Source of the DNA: Candidatus Saccharibacteria bacterium CG10_big_fil_rev_8_21_14_0_10_47_8 | GTDB taxonomy: Bacteria; Patescibacteriota; Saccharimonadia; Saccharimonadales; UBA10212 | Length of the DNA: 7,964 nt | Direction of reading: 5' to 3' | NCBI GenBank assembly: GCA_002793885.1 | Contig: PFEG01000057.1 | Span: forward strand, 1,470-9,433 | Shown: positions 1-5,526 of the stretch, piece by piece | Numbering within the stretch: position 1 is the first letter of the stretch | Layout of the letters: the number at the start of each line of letters is the position of its first letter | Notes under the pieces: model-generated | The model's database searches: none | Told to the model about the DNA's origin: nothing | The model's input: the letters and a program-made list of their open reading frames with translations, nothing else | Program-made: the position numbers and the translations under genes

Positions 1-116
1 CGTAATATAAACCGGCCGTCTGTCTGCCTGGCCAGCAGCCAAGCGAACAAAGCTGTGCGGACACCGCCGACATGCAGGAAACCGGTTGGGCTGGGCGCGA
101 AGCGGGTACGAATCAT
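1..116 (-). CDS. gltX: Glutamyl-tRNA synthetase, N-terminal 38 codons (partial)
   Basis: This is the 5' end of a class I aminoacyl-tRNA synthetase that charges tRNA-Glu with glutamate in the cytoplasm. The first residues read MIRTRFAPSPTGFLHVGG, which is the hallmark GltX/GlnS N-terminus. HVGG at residues 15-18 is the class I HIGH signature that binds ATP, and VRTALFAWLLAR follows as in GluRS. The gene runs off the left edge of the window, so the KMSKS loop and the anticodon-binding domain cannot be seen. The ATG at 116-114 is preceded by a TATACT box exactly 7 nt upstream and by no Shine-Dalgarno sequence, so the mRNA is probably leaderless. Some bacteria use one GluRS for both tRNA-Glu and tRNA-Gln, and this fragment cannot tell which form it is. 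The family assignment is secure. Confidence 0.95.
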   Translation of the reverse strand, partial: MIRTRFAPSPTGFLHVGGVRTALFAWLLARQTDGRFIL

Positions 117-123
117 AATCAAC

Positions 124-129
124 AGTATA
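124..129 (-). promoter_or_regulatory. -10 box of gltX, leaderless geometry
   Basis: On the minus strand TATACT is followed by seven bases and then the gltX ATG. This would place the transcription start at or next to the A of the start codon. No purine-rich ribosome-binding sequence lies in between. No good -35 hexamer is visible at 17-18 nt upstream, because that stretch is filled by a palindrome. The call rests on the hexamer and its spacing only. Confidence 0.5.
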
Positions 130-147
130 CTAAGGACTAGTCCTTAG
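130..147. repeat. 18-bp perfect palindrome next to the gltX -10 box
   Basis: CTAAGGACTAGTCCTTAG is its own reverse complement over all 18 bases. It directly abuts the -10 box of gltX and would occupy the -35/-10 spacer. It also lies just downstream of the stop codon of the preceding minus-strand gene. It could be an operator for a dimeric regulator. As RNA it could form a 7-bp stem with a CTAG loop and act as a weak terminator or processing site, although no clear T-run follows it on the minus strand. The symmetry is seen in the sequence; the role is inferred. Confidence 0.6.
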
Positions 148-155
148 AGGCTAGT

Positions 156-1319
156 TTACATACTGTCGGCAATTTTGAGGAGCTGCTCGGAGTTTAAGTT
201 GGCTTTATCTTTGATGGTATACCAGATACCGTTATTGACCCAAGTTGCATCATTACTAGGTCCATTTATGTACACGGTAGTTCCTTTTATCTGTGATGTC
301 TGGAACGCGGTGTGCGAAGGATCAACGTAATTGGCTAGCAGAGAGGAGCTGTCCCACTGCGTACTCTTCTGGATAATACTAAAGCTGCGGCTGGCATCAC
401 CATTGGCAGTAAACTTCATGGTGACCGTTCCGTTATTAGAGCTAATCGGTCCGACGAACTTAAAGCCGGAAGGACTATAGGCCGGAACGCTGGCGTTAAC
501 ATGGGCTTTGGCGGCCGCGAGTTTCATGGAAACCTGGGGAACGTTTTGCCAAGCAAAAAGACCTCCAAGCAGCAATATGGCCAGTAATGCGCTGCCAATG
601 CTGGCCCACCGTGGGACTAGCTTAAGGCGTTGCCAGCGGCTTTGGCCCGGAAAACGACCACGCAAGGCTTGTTTATGGGCATCAGCCCGGGCTAAAGCAT
701 GGTCTAGCAAGCGTTCCAATTGTTGGTGAGAGGCGCTGGTTATCATACTTGGCATGGCTAGAGCCGTAACAGATGAGCTTGTATTGGCGCGAACCGGCCG
801 GGTTACCAGTTCCGCGGTTTGGGCGGGCTTTGATGCCACCTGGGCTTTTAGTACGCCAAAACGATCCACTTTGGCATGTTGTGAAGTACTTTTGGCTTTT
901 AAAGCTCTTTGTGGCTCTATATTTGCCACCATGCCGGTTTTGGACTTTTGAACGCGAGCGGACCTATCAATAATTTTATTAATTGGTTTCTTAACGCCAC
1001 TGCGCATTAAGGTCCTGGTTCGCTGGGTTCCACTGTGCACGCTCTGGGCGTTTGGCCTGGTACTGCCACTGCCGCGGGCTGCGACAGTATCGGTTATTTT
1101 TGTGTTTTGGGCTGATAAGTTGCCTGGACCAACTTTGGCGACTGATTTTCGGACAAAGCCATCGATGGATTGAAAACCGGTTGTTTTTTTGGCTCGGGTA
1201 GCGAGCCTCTTAGCTGAGCCAACAAGCTGGCCAGTTATCGCATTATATTGATTGCCGTTAATCTCGATGATGCTAGTGTTTTTTCCCACTTGTACCCGTT
1301 CTTTACGTATAACGACCAT
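156..1319 (-). CDS. Membrane-anchored protein with C-terminal DUF4367-like domain
   Basis: The 387-aa product has three parts. Residues 1-235 are basic and rich in Ser, Thr, Ala, Lys and Arg, look largely disordered, and open with a short motif IIEINGNQYNAITGQLV near residue 17. A single membrane segment follows at about 240-257 (SIGSALLAILLLGGLFAW). Residues from about 275 to the end form a compact domain whose tail, with W-NNGIWYTI and SEQLLKIADSM, matches the end of DUF4367. That family occurs on the outside of anchored proteins and anti-sigma-like proteins. With positive residues before the segment, the N-terminus should be cytoplasmic and the DUF4367 part outside. The ATG at 1319-1317 was preferred over a TTG nine codons earlier, though neither has a good Shine-Dalgarno; a GTG eleven codons into the protein is also possible. 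The gene is divergent from the PEGA gene and ends 39 nt before gltX. Substrate and partners are unknown. Confidence 0.75.
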   Translation of the reverse strand: MVVIRKERVQVGKNTSIIEINGNQYNAITGQLVGSAKRLATRAKKTTGFQSIDGFVRKSVAKVGPGNLSAQNTKITDTVAARGSGSTRPNAQSVHSGTQRTRTLMRSGVKKPINKIIDRSARVQKSKTGMVANIEPQRALKAKSTSQHAKVDRFGVLKAQVASKPAQTAELVTRPVRANTSSSVTALAMPSMITSASHQQLERLLDHALARADAHKQALRGRFPGQSRWQRLKLVPRWASIGSALLAILLLGGLFAWQNVPQVSMKLAAAKAHVNASVPAYSPSGFKFVGPISSNNGTVTMKFTANGDASRSFSIIQKSTQWDSSSLLANYVDPSHTAFQTSQIKGTTVYINGPSNDATWVNNGIWYTIKDKANLNSEQLLKIADSM

Positions 1320-1444
1320 AATACAACGCCAGGCCTGTGGGTGCAAGCCCCCAAACCACCGATGTTTGCCTCTTGAGAAGCTGGCCTATTTGTGGGAAAA
1401 TACCATAGCGCAAGAGCTTGCCCGACGGCAAACAACAAACACCT

Positions 1445-2935
1445 ATGGACTTTTTAGACCCACGCAAAAGACGTACAAATAAAATACGTTTAATAATCGG
1501 CTACGTACTATTGTCAATTGCTATCGGCTTGGGCACAGTAATTTTGGTTTACAACGCCTATGGTTACGGAATCAACGCGAAAACTGGTGACGTAATCCAG
1601 AATGGCTTGCTATTTGTAGATTCTAAGCCCGGTGGAGCAAATATCTATCTAAACGGTCGTTCCCAAAACGCCAACACCTCGGCCCGTCTAATTTTACCGG
1701 CGGCCGATTATAAGCTAACCCTTAAAAAAGATGGCTATCGGAACTGGCAGCGTGTATTTACCCTGACCGAACACAGCATCGCCCGCTACGTCTATCCTTT
1801 CTTGTTCCCTAACAAGTTGGTACCTAAAACGCTTAAAACTTACCCTGGCAGCCAGGGACTTGTTAGCGAAAACCCAAGCAGGCAACTATTACTGGTACAG
1901 ACGGCGGCTACCAGTTTGGCCACCGTTAATTTTGATCAGTATGACACCACCGATTTGAAGCAACCCGTCAAACCCCTGTCCTTGCCCGAAGGCTTGTTAA
2001 CCAGCCCTTTCAAAACCGGTGATAGTTTAGTTGAAGTAGAGTGGGCCGCCGACAACAACCACCTGCTTTTTCAACATGTCTATCAGGACGGCAGCGAGTT
2101 TATTATTATCGACCGCCAGACCCCCGTTAATTCAGTCAATATCAATAAATTATTTGGAGTTTCACCAAGCCAGGTTGCGCTACGAAATAAAAAAATTGAC
2201 CAGGTGTATATTTTTAATCAGGCCACCGGAGACCTGCAAGTCGGTGATGTCGGCAAGGCTACCTTGGCCCCGCCAATCATCAAAGAAGCCGTAGCCTTTA
2301 AGCCCTATGGGGCCGACCTAGTAACCTACGTAACCAAAGGCTCTACGGCTGGCCAGGCCGCGGCGCATATCTGGGACAACGGCAAGACGTATTCTCTAAA
2401 TGAATTTAACGCCGGCAGCAAATATTTGATTGACGCCGCCCAGTTCCAGGGCCACTGGTACTATGTGGCCGGCAGTGATACATCAGATCGTTTAAATATT
2501 TATAAGGATCCGCTGGACAGCCTTAAAGACTCCTCGCTTAGAAAAGCTGTCCCGATAATTGCCCTACACATTGCTGGGGCTACTAACCTGTCTTTTTCGT
2601 CGAACACCAGATTTATTGGTGCTGAGGCTGGCCAGAGATTTGCGGTTTATGATATCGAGGACCAAACTTCTTACAATTACGCCTCGTCCACTCCGTTTAC
2701 AGGTGTAGCGCATTGGATGGACGGCCACCGTTGGCTAAGTGTCGCAGGCGGTAACGTTTTTGTGATGGACTACGATAATATCAATCAGCAGTCACTGGTA
2801 CCGACCTCGTTGCCCAGTGGCGGCTTTTTTAGCCGGGACTACAACCAATTATTTACTACGGTTCCGGTAGCCGGTGGCTCCTTTTCTCTGCAAGTTACAG
2901 ATATGAGAGCTGGCTCGGACCTGCCCAAGCAATAA
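1445..2935 (+). CDS. Single-pass membrane protein with extracytoplasmic PEGA domain
   Basis: The 496-aa product has a short basic N-terminus (DPRKRRTNK) and one membrane segment at about residues 15-39. A PEGA domain spans about 52-105: it reads NGLLFVDSKPGGANIYLNG, then an ILPAADYKLTLKKDGY block, the usual glycine-turn and K-x-GY ending of this beta-sandwich. PEGA domains are found in surface and envelope proteins. The remaining 390 residues are rich in beta-strand-like repeats (W-AADNNHLLF, GHWYYVAGSD, HRWLSVAGGN) and may form a propeller-like fold; this is a guess from texture. The ATG at 1445 was chosen because it falls just before the basic stretch. A TTG at 1418 would add nine residues. 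No clear Shine-Dalgarno precedes either. The gene converges on the sortase with a 46-nt gap that holds only a weak 5-bp inverted repeat, so no confident terminator is seen. Confidence 0.82.
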   Translation: MDFLDPRKRRTNKIRLIIGYVLLSIAIGLGTVILVYNAYGYGINAKTGDVIQNGLLFVDSKPGGANIYLNGRSQNANTSARLILPAADYKLTLKKDGYRNWQRVFTLTEHSIARYVYPFLFPNKLVPKTLKTYPGSQGLVSENPSRQLLLVQTAATSLATVNFDQYDTTDLKQPVKPLSLPEGLLTSPFKTGDSLVEVEWAADNNHLLFQHVYQDGSEFIIIDRQTPVNSVNINKLFGVSPSQVALRNKKIDQVYIFNQATGDLQVGDVGKATLAPPIIKEAVAFKPYGADLVTYVTKGSTAGQAAAHIWDNGKTYSLNEFNAGSKYLIDAAQFQGHWYYVAGSDTSDRLNIYKDPLDSLKDSSLRKAVPIIALHIAGATNLSFSSNTRFIGAEAGQRFAVYDIEDQTSYNYASSTPFTGVAHWMDGHRWLSVAGGNVFVMDYDNINQQSLVPTSLPSGGFFSRDYNQLFTTVPVAGGSFSLQVTDMRAGSDLPKQ

Positions 2936-2981
2936 TTCATCAGGCCTTCCGCATCATAGCCTTTTGGGAGTCAACGGCTAG

Positions 2982-4196
2982 TTAGCTCGATATCCAACGG
3001 GTTAAGCGTGACCATAAACTAGGTGAGTTTCCGGGGATAGTTGTCGTTTTAGTCGCGGCTTGGTTATTTTGAGCTATCTGGGCAGTGTTTGAGCTGGGAT
3101 CGGGACTAATCTGTTCGCCAACTACCACCAGCCTATTAGTGCTGGTCCCAGGCGGATCGCAGGTTATGAGAGTCGCGGTAGCTGGCTTATCGCGAGGTCC
3201 TAACACTGATACATCCGTAGGCTTGACTATCTTTTTCTCGTAGACTTTGTAGGTATAACGTTTGCCATCTTTCTGGAGATAAAACGTATCACCGTTGTCG
3301 AGCCGTGATAGTAAGACAAAAGCAAATTTATATTTACCCCGGTTAAAGATATTGTTGGAAGAATGGCCGACTATTACCAGATTGCCATCCTGGCCCGGGA
3401 CAGCGGTGTTGGCGTAATGCACAACGCCCTGCTCAAGACCGCTATCTACATCGGCCTCCGTTGTAGTATTAATACCGTAGACTACCGGTATCTCGACGTT
3501 TATTTTAGGAATAATAATTTCGGGGTTCGTACCGATGGCGGTGTTGTCGCTGATGATGGGCGTATTGGTAACTGCCCGGCTGGGCTGGATAAACGGCGCG
3601 ATAAACCGCTCGTTAAAAAAGCTGAATAGCAGAACCAAGATAACCACTGATCCTATGCCAAGTCCAAATAATAAAGACTGCAGATGTTGTTTTGGTTTTA
3701 GCTTGCCTCTGGTGTTGATACCGCTGATCACATAATCGCGCAGGTCTGCCACAGTACGGCTAACCAGGCCATCTGGCGCCGGTTTGGTTACCGGAATAAC
3801 CGGTTCGGGCGGCAACAGTTGCTCTGCCACTGGAGCCAGGGCTTCGCTGGTGGTTGGGAAGCGCGAAGCACGGGCGTGCGTTTGCTCAAACTCTTGCCAG
3901 ACCTGGTGCTTATCCGTATCGCTTAGTCCGGCGTAATATTCATGCCATGCGGTCTGGATTTCGGGTACCGACTTGCCGGACATTGTCAGTCCAGCGATAA
4001 ACTGCTGATGGCGCGACTTGGGCTGTACGGCCAACCCAACCACATCCAGAGCCTCGTCGGTGGCGCTGGGTTCATTTTCGTAGGCGGCCTCGACCTTTTG
4101 GCGTATTAAATCAGCCGCTGCATTAGCCTTGGGCTGCTGCGGTAGCTGCAAAGAAGCGCTAAAAGGTTCGTCTTGAGTTTGATTACTAGGGTTCAT
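2982..4196 (-). CDS. Sortase with long cytoplasmic N-terminal region
   Basis: The 404-aa product is a transpeptidase of the sortase family, which cleaves sorting signals of secreted proteins and joins them to the cell surface. The catalytic domain spans about residues 225-370. IPKINVEIPVVYG opens the fold, His278 lies in VGHSS, Cys346 in TLITCDPP, and Arg355 in TNRLVVVGE; these are the three canonical sortase active-site residues. A single membrane segment lies at about 175-194. The preceding 174 residues are polar, partly helical and partly Pro-rich, and should be cytoplasmic, which is much longer than the short tail of most sortases. About 35 Gln/Thr-rich residues follow the domain. The domain pattern resembles class D or E sortases, but the class is not settled. 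The ATG at 4196 is chosen over a GTG twelve codons upstream. No LPXTG-like substrate is encoded in this window. Confidence 0.92.
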   Translation of the reverse strand: MNPSNQTQDEPFSASLQLPQQPKANAAADLIRQKVEAAYENEPSATDEALDVVGLAVQPKSRHQQFIAGLTMSGKSVPEIQTAWHEYYAGLSDTDKHQVWQEFEQTHARASRFPTTSEALAPVAEQLLPPEPVIPVTKPAPDGLVSRTVADLRDYVISGINTRGKLKPKQHLQSLLFGLGIGSVVILVLLFSFFNERFIAPFIQPSRAVTNTPIISDNTAIGTNPEIIIPKINVEIPVVYGINTTTEADVDSGLEQGVVHYANTAVPGQDGNLVIVGHSSNNIFNRGKYKFAFVLLSRLDNGDTFYLQKDGKRYTYKVYEKKIVKPTDVSVLGPRDKPATATLITCDPPGTSTNRLVVVGEQISPDPSSNTAQIAQNNQAATKTTTIPGNSPSLWSRLTRWISS

Positions 4197-4261
4197 GATT
4201 AAAAAATACTCAGTCCACGCATCAAAGCACACACAGCTTAATTTTATTTGAAAGTTTTACC

Positions 4262-4267
4262 ATTATA
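4262..4267 (-). promoter_or_regulatory. Candidate -10 box for the sortase gene
   Basis: A consensus TATAAT occurs on the minus strand about 65 nt upstream of the sortase ATG. The -35 position 17 nt further up reads GCGAGA, a poor match that is part of a hairpin arm. An alternative is a weaker TATTTT at 4203-4208, six bases before the ATG, which would give a leaderless message. The sequence does not decide between them. Confidence 0.4.
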
Positions 4268-4272
4268 TCTAG

Positions 4273-4291
4273 AGCGGGATTTCGTCTCGCT
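4273..4291. repeat. Inverted repeat / hairpin upstream of the sortase promoter
   Basis: The arms AGCGGGA (4273-4279) and TCTCGCT (4285-4291) pair over 7 bp with one G-T wobble around a TTTCG loop. On the plus strand the T-rich TATATTTTT follows, which looks like an intrinsic terminator, but no plus-strand gene lies upstream to be terminated. It also fills the region between the candidate -35 and -10 of the sortase promoter, so it may be an operator. The hairpin is seen; its role is uncertain. Confidence 0.45.
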
Positions 4292-4332
4292 TATATTTTT
4301 AGTTAAATTAGATGCGAAACTCAACTTTATTG

Positions 4333-4338
4333 TACAAT
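4333..4338 (+). promoter_or_regulatory. Candidate -10 box for the tRNA-Leu transcript
   Basis: TACAAT matches the -10 consensus at five of six positions and lies 54 nt before the mature tRNA 5' end. Transcription from it would start near 4345 and leave a leader of about 48 nt, which includes the left arm of the tRNA-flanking inverted repeat. The best -35 candidate, TTAGAT at 4308-4313, is weak and 19 nt away. Confidence 0.4.
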
Positions 4339-4375
4339 ACCACTACTGTTTATTCTTTTGGGCAGTTGGTAGACT

Positions 4376-4492
4376 TGTCCAGCACTTATGTCGGCGCAGT
4401 GATGGAACTGGTAGACATGCGGGACTCAAAATCCCGTGCTAGCAATAGCATGTCGGTTCGACTCCGACCTGCGCCACCATAAGTGCTGGGCG
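4376..4492. repeat. Inverted repeat flanking tRNA-Leu (leader pairs with trailer)
   Basis: CCAGCACTTATG at 4379-4390 is perfectly complementary to CATAAGTGCTGG at 4478-4489. Pairing extends to 15 bp (4376-4390 with 4478-4492) if two G-T wobbles are allowed. The arms enclose the tRNA with only two unpaired bases on each side. The right arm includes the last two bases of the tRNA's CCA end and runs into the first bases of the tRNA-like element downstream. The precursor could therefore stack a second helix onto the acceptor stem. Confidence 0.85.
4393..4479 (+). tRNA. tRNA-Leu(CAA)
   Basis: The gene is 87 nt long and folds completely. The acceptor GGCGCAG pairs with CTGCGCC, with discriminator A4476 and an encoded CCA at 4477-4479. 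The D-stem is ATG/CAT around a GGTAG-containing loop. The anticodon stem is CGGGA/TCCCG with loop CTCAAAA, giving anticodon CAA at 4427-4429, which reads leucine codon UUG. The long variable arm (TGCTA, GCAA loop, TAGCA) is typical of class II tRNAs. The T-stem is GTCGG/CCGAC with loop TTCGACT. A terminator-like hairpin lies at 4609, beyond a tRNA-like element, so both may be on one transcript. Confidence 0.97.
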
Positions 4493-4593
4493 CGTCAGAC
4501 TCACTTCGTCATTCGATGGGGTAGCCCTATCGAATGATAGGGCAAAATCGTGTTCCGCAAAGATTGTGGGTTCAGATCCCACCTCGCCCACCA
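4488..4593 (+). pseudogene. tRNA-like element, degenerate tRNA-Leu relative with CCA end
   Basis: The 3' end is tRNA-like. The T-stem GTGGG/CCCAC encloses a 7-nt loop TTCAGAT, followed by acceptor strand CTCGCCC, discriminator A and CCA at 4591-4593. The GGGCGCG at 4488-4494 pairs with the acceptor strand except for one C-T mismatch. The stretch 4543-4570 (GCAAAATC, a variable-loop-like region, TGTGGG) aligns by eye with the same region of the tRNA-Leu just upstream, so a leucine-type ancestor is likely. No normal D-arm or anticodon arm is present; that space holds two overlapping hairpins. Position 58 of the T-loop is G, not the near-invariant A, which argues against a standard functional tRNA. 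It could be a decayed tRNA, a chimeric remnant or a structured RNA with a tRNA-like 3' end. The 3' half is clear; the 5' boundary is uncertain. Confidence 0.5.
4510..4543 (+). repeat. Two mutually exclusive hairpins inside the tRNA-like element
   Basis: Arms CATTCGATGGGG (4510-4521) and CCCTATCGAATG (4525-4536) pair over 12 bp with one G-T wobble and a TAG loop. The right arm also belongs to a second hairpin: GCCCTATC (4524-4531) pairs perfectly with GATAGGGC (4536-4543) around a GAAT loop. Both cannot form at once. No T-run follows either, so they are not intrinsic terminators. Confidence 0.75.
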
Positions 4594-4608
4594 GCTTAAA
4601 TTGTGACT

Positions 4609-4644
4609 ACAGCTTCCATAAAGCACTGGGAGCTGTTTTACTTT
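4609..4644 (+). terminator. Intrinsic terminator of the tRNA-Leu / tRNA-like transcript
   Basis: ACAGCTTCC (4609-4617) pairs with GGGAGCTGT (4628-4636) over 9 bp with one T-G wobble. The loop is 10 nt, and TTTACTTT follows. The position 16 nt after the CCA of the tRNA-like element suggests that it ends a transcript covering both RNA elements. A second copy of CAGCTTCC at 4645-4652 can pair with the same right arm, giving an alternative stem. Confidence 0.6.
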
Positions 4645-4674
4645 CAGCTTCCGCACGCTTTTACTTACTCTTAA

Positions 4675-4702
4675 CCCCACGCCTTATCCTCAAGCCGTGG
4701 GG
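4675..4702 (-). terminator. Hairpin after the hydrate-dehydratase-like gene
   Basis: CCCCACG and CGTGGGG form a 7-bp stem. The stem can continue past a G-G mismatch with CTT/AAG around a 6-nt loop. It begins 8 nt after the stop codon on the minus strand. The bases after it (TTAAGAGTAAG) are only weakly T-rich, so it may be a terminator or a 3'-end stabilising hairpin. Confidence 0.45.
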
Positions 4703-4710
4703 ACCCCTGT

Positions 4711-5526
4711 TTAGCGCGAGGTTTTTGTATAGTCCCAAATGGCGCTGGTCAGCGCTTCGAATGGTTTGTCGGGCTGCTGGAGCCACCAGACGGCGGCAAA
4801 TGCGGATAACCTACCGATATTGGCATCTACTACTGCTGTTGTGCTGGTTCTTGCATTATAGGACACTAAAATGTGGTCTTGGTGAAAAGTAATGACGCTG
4901 ACCTTTATTACCTCCGTCCATACGTTTAAGGCTTGCACAAGCTCATAAAGATTCATACTGTTTTTGAGGGTAAGCTCGGGTTTGTTCAGCTTGGCTAGTT
5001 TTTGCAGCTGTGAAAACTCGGCGATTATAAGCGAATTTTCACGCTCTAAGATCGGGCTACTGGCTTCCAAAAAGTAATCTAATGCGTCACCAGCACATGT
5101 TATTTGTCCGGTGAATTTTCTGATGAAGTTATCAAGCAAAATGGCTGTTTCGGAATTGTGGCCTAGATCACCTGCCAGCAATACACCATCTGCCCAGCTG
5201 GCGCTTTCCAGCAGTTGATCCAAGGCCTGTCGCCCAAAACTCCCATTTGGCGTGCTCACTCCAAATTCCACTTGCAGGGTGCCACCCTGAAAATAAGAGA
5301 AATGTGGTTTAGTAAGTTTTTCTAAGGAGTTTGGCAAAAGTACCCGGGTGGTGCCGATACCGGCTTTGGTGGCCGCCGCAGAGGCGGCCGCTGGCGCCAC
5401 AAACGCGTGGGCGTGCCCGCCAACAATCAGAAGTTTGCCGGCCCGGCGCCGGTTCTGAGGCCGGCTCCACAGCAGATCCTCAAAGACCGGTTTGTTAGTT
5501 TGCTTTAGCCAGCCGGTAGTTTCCAT
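4711..5526 (-). CDS. NAD(P)H-hydrate dehydratase-like protein (YjeF C-terminal / ribokinase-like fold), signature Asp missing
   Basis: The 271-aa product resembles the YjeF C-terminal family, whose active members dehydrate damaged NAD(P)H hydrates at the cost of ADP or ATP. GKLLIVGGHAHAF at residues 30-42 followed by an Ala-rich helix and AGIGTTRVLLPNS matches the family's first nucleotide-binding block. GDLGHNSETAILLDNF near 119-134 matches the G-x-G-LG block. The C-terminal anion-hole block, normally with GTGD, reads VVDANIGRLSA at 232-242, so the conserved Gly-Asp pair is not there. The helix after it and the PFEALTSAIW segment still align. The protein may be a divergent enzyme with another substrate or a non-catalytic relative. 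The ATG at 5526 is chosen because GAGG lies 6 nt before it; an ATG six codons earlier has no well-placed site. It overlaps the HAD gene by 32 nt, so translation is probably coupled. Confidence 0.75.
   Translation of the reverse strand: METTGWLKQTNKPVFEDLLWSRPQNRRRAGKLLIVGGHAHAFVAPAAASAAATKAGIGTTRVLLPNSLEKLTKPHFSYFQGGTLQVEFGVSTPNGSFGRQALDQLLESASWADGVLLAGDLGHNSETAILLDNFIRKFTGQITCAGDALDYFLEASSPILERENSLIIAEFSQLQKLAKLNKPELTLKNSMNLYELVQALNVWTEVIKVSVITFHQDHILVSYNARTSTTAVVDANIGRLSAFAAVWWLQQPDKPFEALTSAIWDYTKTSR

Noticed and set aside
1320..1444. Divergent promoters between the DUF4367-like and PEGA genes
   Set aside because: TACCAT at 1401 is the best -10-like hexamer, but the nearest TTGAGA is 22 nt away. 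No convincing minus-strand promoter is visible either.
2936..2981. Bidirectional terminator between the convergent PEGA and sortase genes
   Set aside because: Only a 5-bp TAGCC/GGCTA pair with a 15-nt loop and no T-run was found, which is too weak to annotate.
4359..4380. D-arm-like stretch GGGCAGTTGGTAGAC upstream of tRNA-Leu, possibly the 5' half of a second split or displaced tRNA
   Set aside because: Only a short D-loop-like match is present. No acceptor or anticodon arm fits it, and its bases partly belong to the inverted repeat flanking tRNA-Leu. Chance similarity cannot be excluded.
4510..4536. 12-bp hairpin as an intrinsic terminator after tRNA-Leu
   Set aside because: No T-run follows it on either strand. 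A better terminator lies at 4609-4644.
4543..4593. tRNA 3' fragment as an attachment-site scar of an integrated element
   Set aside because: There is no integrase, second copy of the 3' end or mobile gene in the window. The neighbours on both sides are ordinary chromosomal genes.
4566..4892. Plus-strand open frame of about 108 codons starting in the tRNA-like T-arm
   Set aside because: It begins inside a structured RNA, runs through a terminator hairpin and then lies antisense to the hydrate-dehydratase-like gene. The protein shows no recognisable motif.
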